Position numbers and translations under genes: made by a program. From Klebsiella electrica (GTDB lineage: Bacteria; Pseudomonadota; Gammaproteobacteria; Enterobacterales; Enterobacteriaceae), in contig NZ_CP041249.1 of NCBI RefSeq assembly GCF_006711645.1, positions 28,371 to 92,370 of the forward strand: a stretch of DNA of 64,000 bases, in the 5' to 3' direction. Positions 26,954-38,281 of the stretch are shown piece by piece. Position 1 is the first letter of the stretch, and each line of letters opens with the position of its first letter. Under the pieces are notes generated by a model. The model worked only from the letters and a program-made list of their open reading frames with translations, was not told where the DNA came from and did not search any database.

Positions 26954-29272
26954 ATGAGCTTTAATGCTAAGGACATGACTCAAGGCGGTCAGATTGCCAA
27001 TATGCGCTTTCGCATGTTTGGCCAGATTGCCAATATTATATTCTATGTGCTTTTTATTATTTTCTGGGTGTTGTGCGGGTTGATACTGATGTACCGGCTC
27101 AGCTGGCAAACTTTCGTTAACGGCTGCGTCTACTGGTGGTGTACGACACTGGCGCCCATGCGCGATATTATTCGCTCCCAGCCGGTCTATACGATTAACT
27201 ATTATGGGAAGTCGCTGGAATATAATTCGGAGCAAATCCTTGCCGATAAATATACCATCTGGTGCGGTGAGCAGCTCTGGACCAGCTTCGTTTTTGCCGC
27301 CATCGTGTCGTTGACCGTCTGTATTGTGACGTTCTTTGTCGCCAGCTGGGTACTGGGCCGCCAGGGGAAACAGCAAAGCGAAGATGAGAATACCGGAGGG
27401 CGCCAGCTTTCCGATAAACCAAAAGAAGTGGCCCGCCAGATGAAACGCGATGGGGTGGCCTCCGATATTAAAATTGGCGACCTGCCTATTCTGAAAAACT
27501 CCGAAATCCAGAACTTCTGTCTTCATGGTACGGTCGGCTCAGGTAAATCCGAAGTCATCCGCCGGCTGCTGAATTACGTACGTGCACGCGGTGATATGGC
27601 CATTATTTACGACCGCTCCTGTGAGTTCGTCAAAAGCTATTACGACCCGTCGCTGGATAAAATTCTTAACCCACTGGATTCCCGCTGTGCAGCCTGGGAT
27701 ATATGGCGCGAATGCCTGACACTACCGGATTTTGATAACGTCTCTAATACGCTTATTCCGATGGGCACTAAAGAGGACCCGTTCTGGCAGGGCTCCGGCC
27801 GCACCATATTTTCCGAAGGTGCGTACCTGATGCGCGAGGATAAAGACCGTAGCTACGAAAAGCTGGTTGATACCATGCTGTCCATCAAAATCGACAAATT
27901 GCGCGCGTACCTGAAAAACACGCCGGCCGCTAACCTGGTGGAGGAAAAGATTGAGAAAACGGCTATCTCCATTCGCGCCGTACTGACCAACTACGTCAAA
28001 GCCATTCGCTATCTGCAGGGGATCGAGAAAAACGGTGAGCCGTTCACTATCCGTGACTGGATGCGGGGCGTACGTGAGGACCAGCCCAACGGCTGGCTGT
28101 TTATCTCCTCCAACGCTGACACGCATGCGTCACTGAAGCCGGTGATCTCGATGTGGTTGTCTATCGCTATCCGCGGCCTGCTGGGGATGGGGGAGAACCG
28201 TAACCGGCGCGTGTGGATTTTTGCGGATGAGCTCCCCACGTTGCACAAGCTGCCGGACCTGGTCGAGATCCTGCCTGAAGCCCGTAAGTTCGGCGGCTGT
28301 TATGTGTTCGGTATCCAGTCTTATGCCCAGCTTGAAGATATTTACGGGGTGAAGCCCGCGGCGACGCTGTTCGACGTGATGAACACCCGTGCCTTTTTCC
28401 GCTCCCCGAGTAAAGAGATTGCTGAGTTTGCCGCCGGTGAAATCGGTGAGAAAGAAATCCTCAAGGCCAGCGAGCAGTACTCTTACGGTGCAGACCCGGT
28501 ACGTGACGGTGTGTCGACCGGGAAAGAAAAAGAGCGGGAAACGCTGGTCAGCTATTCTGATGTGCAGACGCTGCCTGACCTCTCCTGCTACGTCACGCTG
28601 CCGGGGCCGTACCCGGCCGTGAAGCTGGCCCTCAAATACAAACCGCGGCCGAAAATTGCGGAAGGCTTTATTCAGCGCAATCTCGATACGCGGGTGGATG
28701 CAAGGCTCAATGCTCTGCTGGAAGCCCGGGAGGCCGAAGGCAGTCTTGCCCGGACGCTGTTTACGCCAGATGCACCGGCGCCTGAGCTGGCGGAGAAAGA
28801 CGAAAAAGTCGGGAATCCGCCTGAGCAGAGTCAGCCTGCGGAAAGCAGCGGAACGTCTGCGACGGTAAAAGTACCGTCAACGACGAAAACGCCGGCAGCC
28901 GATGAATCCGGTCAATCACCTGAAGTTTCTAATCCTGCTGCACTGCTCACGAAAGTGGTGACTGTTCCGTTAACCCGCCCCAGGCCTGCTGCAGCGACGG
29001 GCACGGCTGCAGCGGCATCCGCTACCGATGTTCCTGCTACACCTGCAGGAGGGACAGAGCAGGCGCTGGAGACGCAGCCTGCAGAGCAGGGACAGGACAT
29101 GCTGCCTCCTGGTGTGAACGAATACGGCGAAATCGATGATATGCACGCCTGGGACGAGTGGCAGTCGGGAGAGCAGACACAGCGTGACATGCAGCGACGT
29201 GAAGAGGTCAATATCAATCACAGCCACCGCCGCGATGAGCAGGATGATATCGAGATTGGAGGGAACTTCTGA
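26954..29272 (+). CDS. traD: TraD coupling protein
   Basis: 772 residues from ATG 26954 (F 717). Two N-terminal helices, then the RecA-like ATPase: Walker A GTVGSGKS at 192-199, [14 protein letters not shown] as Walker B region, [14 protein letters not shown]. The C-terminal extension is rich in Ala/Pro/Thr/Glu (about 600-745) and ends DIEIGGNF, the tail that in F binds TraM. Hexameric motor that brings the TraI-DNA complex to the channel. traI starts in its stop codon (TGATG). Confidence 0.95.
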   Translation: MSFNAKDMTQGGQIANMRFRMFGQIANIIFYVLFIIFWVLCGLILMYRLSWQTFVNGCVYWWCTTLAPMRDIIRSQPVYTINYYGKSLEYNSEQILADKYTIWCGEQLWTSFVFAAIVSLTVCIVTFFVASWVLGRQGKQQSEDENTGGRQLSDKPKEVARQMKRDGVASDIKIGDLPILKNSEIQNFCLHGTVGSGKSEVIRRLLNYVRARGDMAIIYDRSCEFVKSYYDPSLDKILNPLDSRCAAWDIWRECLTLPDFDNVSNTLIPMGTKEDPFWQGSGRTIFSEGAYLMREDKDRSYEKLVDTMLSIKIDKLRAYLKNTPAANLVEEKIEKTAISIRAVLTNYVKAIRYLQGIEKNGEPFTIRDWMRGVREDQPNGWLFISSNADTHASLKPVISMWLSIAIRGLLGMGENRNRRVWIFADELPTLHKLPDLVEILPEARKFGGCYVFGIQSYAQLEDIYGVKPAATLFDVMNTRAFFRSPSKEIAEFAAGEIGEKEILKASEQYSYGADPVRDGVSTGKEKERETLVSYSDVQTLPDLSCYVTLPGPYPAVKLALKYKPRPKIAEGFIQRNLDTRVDARLNALLEAREAEGSLARTLFTPDAPAPELAEKDEKVGNPPEQSQPAESSGTSATVKVPSTTKTPAADESGQSPEVSNPAALLTKVVTVPLTRPRPAAATGTAAAASATDVPATPAGGTEQALETQPAEQGQDMLPPGVNEYGEIDDMHAWDEWQSGEQTQRDMQRREEVNINHSHRRDEQDDIEIGGNF

Positions 29273-29802
29273 TGCTGAGTTTCAGCCAGGTTAAATCGGC
29301 GGGCAGTGCCGGTAACTACTACACAGAGAAAGACAATTACTACGTCATCGGCAGCATGGAGGAACGCTGGCAGGGTAAAGGCGCGGAAGCTCTGGGGCTG
29401 GAGGGGAAGGTAGATAAGCAGGTCTTTACAGAGCTGCTGCAGGGAAAACTCCCTGACGGTAGTGACCTGACACGAATGCAGGACGGCGTCAATAAGCACC
29501 GACCCGGTTACGACCTGACGTTCTCGGCACCGAAGAGTGTATCGATGCTGGCCATGCTGGGTGGAGATAAGCGTCTTATCGACGCCCATAACCGGGCAGT
29601 CACCGTGGCACTGAATCAGGTTGAATCCCTGGCATCAACACGGGTACAGAAAGACGGCGTGTCGGAAACAGTCCTGACCAACAATCTTATTATCGCCCGG
29701 TTTAACCACGATACGTCGCGCGCGCAGGAGCCACAGATACACACGCACAGCGTGGTTATCAATGCGACGCAGAACGGAGATAAAGGGGTCGGTTCCGGCT
29801 GA
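29272..29802 (+). pseudogene. traI: traI, 5' part (relaxase N-terminus) cut by transposon
   Basis: Codons 1-171 of traI, then five codons from the transposon end (GVGSG) and a stop. The visible part keeps the catalytic tyrosines Tyr16/17 and Tyr23/24 (NYYTEKDNYY) and the metal-binding HUH residues His146, His157, His159 (HDTSRAQEPQIHTH), at the same numbers as F TraI. The relaxase domain normally needs about 300 residues, so the fragment probably cannot fold or bind oriT properly. The remainder is at 33454-38199. Confidence 0.95.
29780..29784. repeat. left copy of 5-bp target duplication (ATAAA)
   Basis: ATAAA directly left of the transposon; the same five bases follow its right end at 33449-33453. 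A 5-bp duplication is the Tn3-family hallmark. Confidence 0.95.
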
Positions 29803-29823
29803 GGGCGAAATGACACCCTAAGC
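29785..29823 (+). repeat. transposon left inverted repeat
   Basis: 39 bases identical to the complement of 33410-33448. The tnpR stop codon (29818-29820) lies inside it. Confidence 0.97.
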
Positions 29824-30423
29824 GTTAGCTCTGTGTCGTTGCACGATGTCAGCGACGGTATTCTTGCTGATACCGAGCTCGCGTGCGATCCAGCGATAGC
29901 TGCGTCCCTCGGCCCTCATCGCAACCACCTTAGGCAAAAGTCGGTCTGATTTTGGTCGCACTCCGGCCTGACGACCAAGCCTCTTACCACGTGCCTTCGC
30001 AACAGCAAGGCCTGACTTGACCCGCTCGCTGATGAGATCCCGCTCAAACTCCGCAATGCCGGAAAGAAACGTCGCCAGCATTCGTCCATACGGCGACGAA
30101 AGATCGAACGCCATTCCATTCATGGCTATCACGGAAACCTTCCAGTTCTCCAGTTCACGTAGCGTATTGAGCAGATCGAGCGTCGAGCGCCCCCACCGGG
30201 AAAGCTCAGTGACCAGGATTGCATCAATTTGTCTGGACTGGGCAAGCGCCAGGACTTTCTTTCGCTCGGCCCGGTCGAGTTTAGTTCCTGAACCTGTTTC
30301 CTTAAATATTCCCACCACGTCGTAGCCGGCACGGCCGGCGAAGGCTCGCAGATCAAATTCCTGGCGTTCACAAGACTGATCCGCTGTTGAAACCCGGCAG
30401 TAAATGGCGGCACGATGTCCCAA
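29818..30423 (-). CDS. tnpR: TnpR serine resolvase
   Basis: 201 residues. N-terminal serine-recombinase domain: AAIYCRVSTADQSCERQ with catalytic Ser8-10 region (RVST), LVTELSRWGRSTLDLL, then the C-terminal Hin-type helix-turn-helix (RSYRWIARELGISKNTVADI). Resolves cointegrates formed during replicative transposition at the res site between it and tnpA. Confidence 0.95.
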   Translation of the reverse strand: MGHRAAIYCRVSTADQSCERQEFDLRAFAGRAGYDVVGIFKETGSGTKLDRAERKKVLALAQSRQIDAILVTELSRWGRSTLDLLNTLRELENWKVSVIAMNGMAFDLSSPYGRMLATFLSGIAEFERDLISERVKSGLAVAKARGKRLGRQAGVRPKSDRLLPKVVAMRAEGRSYRWIARELGISKNTVADIVQRHRANA

Positions 30424-30517
30424 TTGAACCCTCCTGGATTTTTGTATCGGAACGCCCTGATTTATATGGGCTGGCTGTTGTCCAAAACAGACTATACTTC
30501 AAAAGGGACGAATTTGT
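30424..30517. promoter_or_regulatory. tnpR-tnpA intergenic res region
   Basis: 94 bases between the divergent starts. In this family it holds the three TnpR-binding subsites and both promoters. Short candidate inverted half-sites (TGTCC...GGGAC near 30478-30506) are seen; subsites I-III cannot be fixed by eye. Confidence 0.6.
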
Positions 30518-33415
30518 ATGTCACGACGCCATATTTTCACCGAACGGCAGCGAGCAGCGCTGTTCGATCTGCCCACGGACGAACTGTCGCTACTGAAGTT
30601 CTACACGCTGGGCGATGATGACCTGGAAAACATTAGGCAGCGCCGCAGACCGGAAAACAGGATTGGCTTTGCCCTGCAACTTTGTGCCTTACGATATCCG
30701 GGCCGTGCACTGGCTCCTGGTGAGATGATCCCGCGTGAAGTCCTTTCCTTCGTCGGTGCTCAGCTTGGAGTTCCGGCTGATGCGCTTCTCACTTATGCCA
30801 CACGGCGCCAAACCCGTCAGCAGCACATGGACACGCTGCGCGAAATTTACGGCTACAAGACCTTCACGGGCCGTGGTGCCCGTGATCTGCGGGAGTGGAC
30901 TTTCGGCCAGGCCGAAGATGCCAGATCAAACGAGGATCTTGCTCATCGTTTTATTGTGCGGTGTCGGGAAACTTCCACCATTCTGCCCGCAGTATCGACA
31001 ATCGAGCGCTTGTGCGCGGATGCTCTGGTCGCCGCTGAGCGGCGGATTGAAACGCGGATTGCGGAAAATTTAACAGCGGATGTTCGCGATCACCTGGACA
31101 AACTTCTGAGTGAAATGCTCGCCGGCAATATCAGTCGTTTCATCTGGCTTCGCAACTTCGAGGTTGGTAACAACTCGGCTGCTGCTAACCGTTTGCTCGA
31201 CAGGCTCGAATTTCTGCGTACCCTGAATATCAATCATAGTGCTTTGGCCAGCATACCTGCCCATCGCATTGCCCGGCTGCGTCGGCAGGGTGAACGCTAC
31301 TTCACCGACGGTTTGCGTGACATCACTTCGGACCGCCGCTGGGCGATCCTTGCCGTCTGTGTTGTGGAGTGGGAAGCGGCGATTGCTGATGCCATAGTCG
31401 AAACCCATGACAGGATCGTAGGAAAAACCTGGCGGGAAGCGAAGCGCCAGCATGACGAAACAATTTCCGGCTCTAAAGCCACACTCACGGATACGATCCG
31501 TACCTTCACCGCGCTGGGAGCTTCGTTGCTTGAGGCCCGCAGTGACGGAACCCCGCTGGAGATGGCTGTCGCCAGTTCGGTTGCATGGGACCGGCTCGCT
31601 CAACTGGTAGCGACAGGGACTCAACTCAGCAACACGCTAGCCGATGAGCCTCTTGCATATGTCGGGCAGGGATACCATCGCTTTCGTCGTTATGCGCCCC
31701 GCATGTTGCGCTGTCTGAAGCTCGAAGCCGCGCCGGTCGCCGGACCATTGGTAGCAGCAGCTTTGTCGATCGGAGAGATGAAAGGTGTTGCATCGCCAGA
31801 AAGGCGTTTCCTGCGGCCCAGCTCCAAATGGAACCGTCATTTACGAGCTCAGGAAAAAGGAGATACCCGTCTTTGGGAAGTGGCGGTACTCTTTCACCTC
31901 CGGGATGCTTTTCGTTCCGGAGATGTCTGGCTCGCTCATTCGCGCCGCTATGGTGACCTCAAGCAGGTACTGGTGCCGATGATCGCGGCGCAGGAAAATG
32001 CAAAACTGGCCGTGCCTTCCAACCCACAGGATTGGCTGGCAGACAGAAAGGCGCGACTCACGATCGCTCTTAAGCGGCTGGCCCGGGCTGCCCGTAACGG
32101 CACTATTCCGCACGGTAGCATAGAAGATGGAACGTTGCGGATCGACAGGTTGACAGCAGACGTGCCGGATGGTGCCGAGGCACTCATACTGGATCTGTAT
32201 CGCCGAATGCCGTCCGTTCGGATTACCGACATGCTGCTTGAAGTTGATGCAGCCCTTGGTTTCACAGATGCGTTTACCCATCTGAGAACCGGGGCTCCAT
32301 GTCGCGACCGGATCGGTCTGCTCAACGTCCTGCTCGCTGAAGGGCTCAATCTGGGCCTGCGTAAGATGGCGGAAGCTACAAACACGCATGATTACTGGCA
32401 GCTCTCACGCCTTGCCCGCTGGCATGTTGAAAGCGAAGCCATGAACCAGGCATTGGCAATTGTGGTGGCCGCGCAGGGTAAACTGCCGATGTCACGCGTC
32501 TGGGGGATGGGCACGTCAGCATCGAGCGATGGTCAGTTTTTCCCGACAGCGCGGCATGGCGAAGTCATGAACATGGTCAATGCCAAATATGGTTCTGTTC
32601 CCGGCCTCAAAGCGTATACTCACGTAAGCGACCAGTTCGCGCCATTCGCTTGTCAGTCGATCCCGGCGACCGTGAGCGAGGCACCGTATATTCTCGATGG
32701 ACTACTGATGAACGAGGTCGGTCGCCATGTTCGCGAACAGTATGCCGATACAGCAGGATTCACCGACCATTTGTTCGGAGCCAGTAGCCTGCTCGGCTAC
32801 AATCTCGTTCTGCGAATCAGGGATCTGCCATCGAAGCGGTTGTACGTATTTAATCCCGATACGACCCCCAGGGAGTTACGCAAGTTGGTAGGTGGAAAAG
32901 CCCGGGAGGATCTTATCGTTGCGAACTGGCCTGATATTTTCCGTTGTGCCGCGACGATGACCGCTGGCAAAATCAGGCCCAGCCAACTCCTGCGCAAGCT
33001 CGCTTCTTACCCACGACAAAACAACCTTGCAGTTGCGCTTCGTGAAGTTGGTCGTATTGAACGGACCCTTTTCATTATTGAGTGGATCCTGGATACGGAC
33101 ATGCAGCGGCGTGCTCAGATCGGTCTTAACAAGGGAGAGGCCCACCATGCGCTCAAAAATGCGCTCCGTATCGGGAGGCAGGGGGAAATTCGCGATCGCA
33201 CGACAGAGGGGCAGCACTACCGAATCGCTGGGCTCAATTTATTGACTGCGGTGATCATTTACTGGAATACCGTCCATCTTGGTCATGCCGTCACGGAGCG
33301 GCGGAACGAAGGGTTGGATGTTCCCCCTGAATTTCTTCCCCACATATCCCCATTGGGCTGGGCGCACATTCTACTGACTGGCGAATATCTTTGGCCCAAG
33401 GAACCGAAAGCTTAG
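30518..33415 (+). CDS. tnpA: Tn3-family transposase TnpA
   Basis: 965 residues, full length for the family (DUF4158 N-terminal domain RRHIFTERQRAALFDLP and the DDE Tnp_Tn3 domain: TYGSVPG-type region NAKYGSVPGLKAYTHVSDQF and the C-terminal HALKNALRIGRQGEIRDRT). Replicative transposition. The TAG stop falls within the right inverted repeat. Confidence 0.96.
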   Translation: MSRRHIFTERQRAALFDLPTDELSLLKFYTLGDDDLENIRQRRRPENRIGFALQLCALRYPGRALAPGEMIPREVLSFVGAQLGVPADALLTYATRRQTRQQHMDTLREIYGYKTFTGRGARDLREWTFGQAEDARSNEDLAHRFIVRCRETSTILPAVSTIERLCADALVAAERRIETRIAENLTADVRDHLDKLLSEMLAGNISRFIWLRNFEVGNNSAAANRLLDRLEFLRTLNINHSALASIPAHRIARLRRQGERYFTDGLRDITSDRRWAILAVCVVEWEAAIADAIVETHDRIVGKTWREAKRQHDETISGSKATLTDTIRTFTALGASLLEARSDGTPLEMAVASSVAWDRLAQLVATGTQLSNTLADEPLAYVGQGYHRFRRYAPRMLRCLKLEAAPVAGPLVAAALSIGEMKGVASPERRFLRPSSKWNRHLRAQEKGDTRLWEVAVLFHLRDAFRSGDVWLAHSRRYGDLKQVLVPMIAAQENAKLAVPSNPQDWLADRKARLTIALKRLARAARNGTIPHGSIEDGTLRIDRLTADVPDGAEALILDLYRRMPSVRITDMLLEVDAALGFTDAFTHLRTGAPCRDRIGLLNVLLAEGLNLGLRKMAEATNTHDYWQLSRLARWHVESEAMNQALAIVVAAQGKLPMSRVWGMGTSASSDGQFFPTARHGEVMNMVNAKYGSVPGLKAYTHVSDQFAPFACQSIPATVSEAPYILDGLLMNEVGRHVREQYADTAGFTDHLFGASSLLGYNLVLRIRDLPSKRLYVFNPDTTPRELRKLVGGKAREDLIVANWPDIFRCAATMTAGKIRPSQLLRKLASYPRQNNLAVALREVGRIERTLFIIEWILDTDMQRRAQIGLNKGEAHHALKNALRIGRQGEIRDRTTEGQHYRIAGLNLLTAVIIYWNTVHLGHAVTERRNEGLDVPPEFLPHISPLGWAHILLTGEYLWPKEPKA

Positions 33416-33448
33416 GGTGTCATTTCGCCCTCAGCCGGAACCGACCCC
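33410..33448 (-). repeat. transposon right inverted repeat
   Basis: Exact complement of the left 39 bp; followed by the second ATAAA at 33449-33453. Confidence 0.97.
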
Positions 33449-33453
33449 ATAAA

Positions 33454-36400
33454 TGGCAGACGCTGGGCAGCGATACCGTCGGTAAAACCGGGTTTTCCGA
33501 AAACATACTGGCCAACCGCATCGCTTTCGGAAAGATATACCAGAGCACCCTCCGGGCCGATGTTGAGTCTATGGGTTACAAGACAGTGGATGCGGGTAAG
33601 CATGGCATGTGGGAGATGGAGGGCGTGCCGGTTGAGTCTTTTTCCACGCGCAGTCAGGAGCTCAGGGAGGCAGCCGGACCTGATGCCTCCCTGAAGTCCC
33701 GGGATGTGGCCGCGCTCGATACCCGCAAGTCGAAGGAAGCTATCGACCCGGCAGAGAAGATGGTGGAGTGGATGAACACGCTGAAGGAGACCGGGTTCGA
33801 CATGCGCGGTTACCGCGAGGATGCCGATAAGCGCGCGACAGACATCGCCAGTGCGCCCGCCAGTCCGGTGAAAACGGACGTCCCCGATATCAGCGATGTG
33901 GTGACGAAGGCGATTGCCGGTCTCAGCGACCGCAAGGTGCAGTTCACGTATGCCGACCTGCTGGCCCGCACGGTCAGCCAGCTGGAAGCCAAACCCGGTG
34001 TGTTCGAGCAGGCGAGGACGGGTATCGATGCGGCGATCGAACGCGAGCAGTTGATCCCGCTCGACCGCGAGAAAGGCCTCTTTACCTCAAACATCCATGT
34101 CCTGGACGAATTATCCGTTAAAGCTCTAAGCCAGGAGATCCAGCGCCAGAATCATGTTTCCGTTACGCCAGATACCGCTGTTGTGCGCCAGTCACCGTTC
34201 AGCGATGCCGTCAGTGTGCTGGCCCAGGACCGGCCAACAATGGGGATTGTCTCCGGCCAGGGCGGCGCGGCTGGCCAGCGTGAGCGGGTGGCTGAGTTAA
34301 CCCTGATGGCCCGGGAGCAAGGGCGAGATGTGCACATCATTGCGGCTGACAACCGATCGCGGGAGTTTCTGTCTGCGGATGCGCGGCTGGCAGGGGAAAC
34401 GGTGACCGGGAAATCTGCCCTGCAGGACGGAACCGCCTTCATCCCGGGCGGGACACTTATCGTTGACCAGGCGGAGAAGATGAGCCTGAAGGAAACGTTG
34501 TCCATGCTGGATGGCGCCATGCGTCATAACGTTCAGGTCCTGCTCTCCGACAGCGGGAAGCGCAGCGGTACCGGCAGCGCGCTGACAGTACTGAAAGAGA
34601 GCGGGGTAAATACTTATCGCTGGCAGGGCGGAAAGCAGGCGACTGCGGACATCATCAGTGAGCCGGAAAAGGGCGCGCGTTACAGCCGCCTGGCGCAGGA
34701 GTTTGCCGCCAGCGTACGCGAAGGGCAGGAAAGCGTGGCGCAAATCAGCGGGAGCCGTGAACAGGGCATACTGAACGGGCTCATCCGGGAAACGCTCAAA
34801 AGTGAGGGCGTACTGGGTGAGAAGGAGTTGACGGTCACCGCGCTGACGCCGGTCTGGCTGGACAGCAAAAGTCGCGGTGTCCGGGACTACTACCGGGAAG
34901 GGATGGTGATGGAGCGCTGGGACCCGGAGGCCCGGAAGCATGACCGCTTTGTGATCGATCGGGTGACCGCCAGCAGCAACATGCTGACCCTCAGGGACAA
35001 AGAGGGGGAACGTCTGGATATGAAGGTTTCTGCCGTCGACAGCCAGTGGACGTTATTCCGGGCCGACAAACTGACGGTGGCTGAAGGTGAACGTCTGGCC
35101 GTGCTGGGGAAGATACCCGACACGCGCCTGAAAGGCGGCGAGAGCGTCACGGTGCTGAAGGCGGAGGAAGGGCAGCTGACGGTGCAGCGTCCCGGACAGA
35201 AAACCACCCAGTCGCTTTCTGTCGGCAGCAGCCCGTTCGACGGTATCAAGGTCGGGCACGGATGGGTGGAAAGTCCTGGCCGCTCGGTCAGCGAAACGGC
35301 GACGGTCTTTGCCTCGGTGACGCAACGTGAGCTGGATAACGCCACGCTGAACCAGCTGGCGCAGAGCGGGAGCCACATCCGGCTGTACTCGGCGCAGGGT
35401 ACTGCCCGCACGACAGAGAAGCTGGCCCGGCATACCGCCTTCAGTGTGGTGTCTGAGCAGCTGAAGGCCCGTTCAGGCGAGACAGACCTGGATGCAGCCA
35501 TCGCATCACAGAAAGCCGGGCTGCACACCCCCGCAGAGCAGGTCATTCACCTTTCCATTCCTTTACTGGAAAGTGAGGAGCTGACCTTCACGCGCCCGCA
35601 ACTGTTGGCCACCGCGCTGGAAACCGGCGGAGGTAAGGTTCCGATGACGGAGATAGACGCGACCATTCAGTCGCAGATTCAGGCCGGCAGTCTGCTGAAT
35701 GTGCCGGTGGCCCCAGGCCACGGCAATGACCTGCTGATTTCCCGCCAGACCTGGGATGCCGAGAAAAGCATTCTGACAAAGGTGCTGGAAGGAAAAGAGG
35801 CCGTTGCACCCCTGATGGACAATGTACCGGGAAGCCTGATGACGGACCTGACGTCAGGGCAGCGTGCTTCCACCCGGATGATACTGGAGACCACGGACCG
35901 GTTCACGGTGGTTCAGGGCTATGCCGGGGTGGGGAAAACCACCCAGTTCCGGGCCGTGACGGGGGCCATCAGTCTGCTGCCGGAAGCGACCCGGCCTCGG
36001 GTCATCGGTCTCGGTCCGACACACCGTGCGGTCGGGGAAATGCAGAGCGCCGGCGTGGATGCGCAGACTACCGCCTCGTTCCTGCATGACACGCAGCTCC
36101 TGCAGCGTAATGGCCAGACACCGGATTTCAGCAACACGCTGTTCCTGCTCGACGAGAGCTCAATGGTGGGGCTGGCCGATACCGCGAAGGCGCTCTCCCT
36201 GATTGCGGCCGGGGGAGGACGGGCGGTGCTCAGCGGCGATACCGACCAGCTGCAGTCCATTGCACCGGGCCAGCCGTTCCGGCTGATGCAGCAGCGCAGC
36301 GCCGCCGACGTCGCCATTATGAAAGAGATTGTGCGCCAGGTACCTGAGTTGCGACCGGCGGTCTACAGCCTGATTGACCGGGACGTGAACCGCGCGCTGG

Positions 36401-38199
36401 CGACGATTGAGCAGGTTACACCGGAACAGGTGCCGCGAAAAGACGGGGCCTGGGTGCCCGAAAACTCCGTGGTGGAATTCACCCCCGCACAGGAGGAGGC
36501 GATACAGAAAGCGCTGAACAAGGGTGAAAGTGTGCCGGCAGGTCAGCCCACCACGCTGTATGAGGCACTGGTGAAGGACTATGCCGACCGTACCCCGGAG
36601 GCGCAGTCACAGACGCTGATTATCACCCATCTGAATGATGACCGGCGGGTGCTGAACAGTCTGATTCATGACGCGAGGCGGGACAATGGTGAAGTGGGCA
36701 GAGAGGAAGTCACTCTGCCGGTACTGGTGACGAGCAACATCCGTGACGGAGAGCTGCGCAGACTGTCGACCTGGACGGCTCATAAGGGAGCCGTTGCCCT
36801 GGTCGATAATGTCTACCACCGTATCGGGAGCGTGGATAAGGAGAACCAGCTTATCACGCTGATGGATGGTGAAGGGAAAGAACGGCTTATTTCACCCCGG
36901 GAGGCGTTGGCTGAAGGTGTCACGCTCTACCGTGAGCAAGAGATTACAGTGTCTCAGGGGGACAAAATGCGCTTCAGCAAGAGTGACACGGAACGCGGCT
37001 ATGTGGCCAACAGTGTGTGGGAGGTGAAATCCGTTTCAGGTGACAGTGTCACGCTGTCTGACGGCAAAAGCACCCGCACGCTGAACCCGAAGGCTGATCA
37101 AGCGCAGCAACATATCGACCTTGCCTACGCCATCACCGCGCATGGTGCGCAGGGGGCCAGTGAACCGTATGCCATCGCACTGGAAGGGGTGACCGGCGGC
37201 CGCAAACAGATGGCCAGTTTTGAATCCGCCTATGTCGGGTTATCACGTATGAAACTGCACGTCCAGGTCTACACCGACAGCCGGGAAGGCTGGGTCAACG
37301 CCATTCAGGCATCACCCTCGAAAGCCACGGCACACGATATTCTGGCACCCCGTAACGAACGGGCCGTGAAAACAGCTGATCTGCTGTTCGGGCGGGCGCA
37401 GCCACTGAACGAGACAGCTGCAGGCCGGGCTGCGTTGCAACAGTCCGGTCTGGCGCGCGGACAGTCGCCGGGAAAATTCATTTCTCCGGGGAAAAAGTAC
37501 CCGCAGCCGCATGTGGCGTTGCCGGCGTTCGATAAAAACGGGAAAAACGCCGGCATCTGGCTCAGCCCGCTGACGGACAAGGACGGCCGCCTGGAGGCCA
37601 TCGGTGGCGACGGTCGTGTGATGGGCAATGAAGAAGCCCGGTTTGTGGCGCTGCAGAACAGTCGCAACGGCGAAAGTCTGCTGGCCGGGAATATGGGTGA
37701 AGGCGTCAGGATTGCACGTGATAACCCCGACAGCGGGGTGGTGGTCCGGCTTGCCGGAGATGACCGCCCCTGGAACCCGGAGGCCATCACCGGCGGTCGC
37801 ATCTGGGCTGATCCCCTGCCGAATCCTCCGATCAATGATACCGGTACTGACATCCCGCTCCCGCCAGAGGTTCTGGCACAGCGGGCCGCAGAAGAGGCAC
37901 AGCGCCGGGAGATGGGAAGACAGACGGAGCAGGCGACCCGGGAAGTGTCCGGAGAGGAGAAGAAAGCGGGCGAGCCGGGCGAGCGGATAAAAGAGGTTAT
38001 CGGGGACGTCATTCGGGGTCTCGAACGCGACCGGCCAGGAGAGGAGAAAACGGTGCTGCCGGACGATCCGCAGACCCGGCGTCAGGAAGCGGCCGTTCAG
38101 CAGGTGGTATCAGAGAGCCTGCAGCGGGACCGTCTGCAACAGATGGAGCGGGATATGGTTCGTGATCTCAGTCGTGAGAAAACGCTCGGGGGCGACTGA
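33454..38199 (+). pseudogene. traI: traI, 3' part (rest of relaxase and helicase) after the transposon
   Basis: Codons 172-1752 plus stop of the interrupted gene. Joining AAA at 29782-29784 to TGG at 33454 restores the frame as NGDK-WQTLGSD, the sequence expected from F TraI; total 1752 residues against 1756 in F. It holds the end of the relaxase domain (VGKTGFSENILANRIAFG), helicase-like regions, the active helicase Walker A GYAGVGKT (intact numbering 993-1000), LFLLDESSMVG (motif II) and the C-terminal domain. The open frame extends left to 33391 inside the transposon; no RBS for reinitiation is obvious. Confidence 0.95.
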
Positions 38200-38281
38200 C
38201 GCGCCGGCGGCTTGTCTGCCCCGGCATTCTCCCCGATTAAAATCGGGTACCCTGCCGGGGCGCTGATAAAAGGAAAGGAAT

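Larger units (their letters stand above)
29785..33448. mobile_element. Tn3-family transposon, Tn5403-like, 3664 bp
   Basis: Complete element carrying only tnpR and tnpA, divergently transcribed from a central res region. Perfect 39-bp inverted repeats at 29785-29823 and 33410-33448 (outer end GGGGTCGGTTCCGGCTGAGG). Matching ATAAA target duplications prove a simple insertion into traI. Size and gene plan agree with what I recall of Tn5403 from Klebsiella (about 3.66 kb); the name is from memory. Confidence 0.93.

Noticed and set aside
33391..33453. New start for the traI 3' part inside the transposon
   Set aside because: The frame is open from 33391 but this is the transposase 3' end and inverted repeat, with no Shine-Dalgarno before the first start codons.
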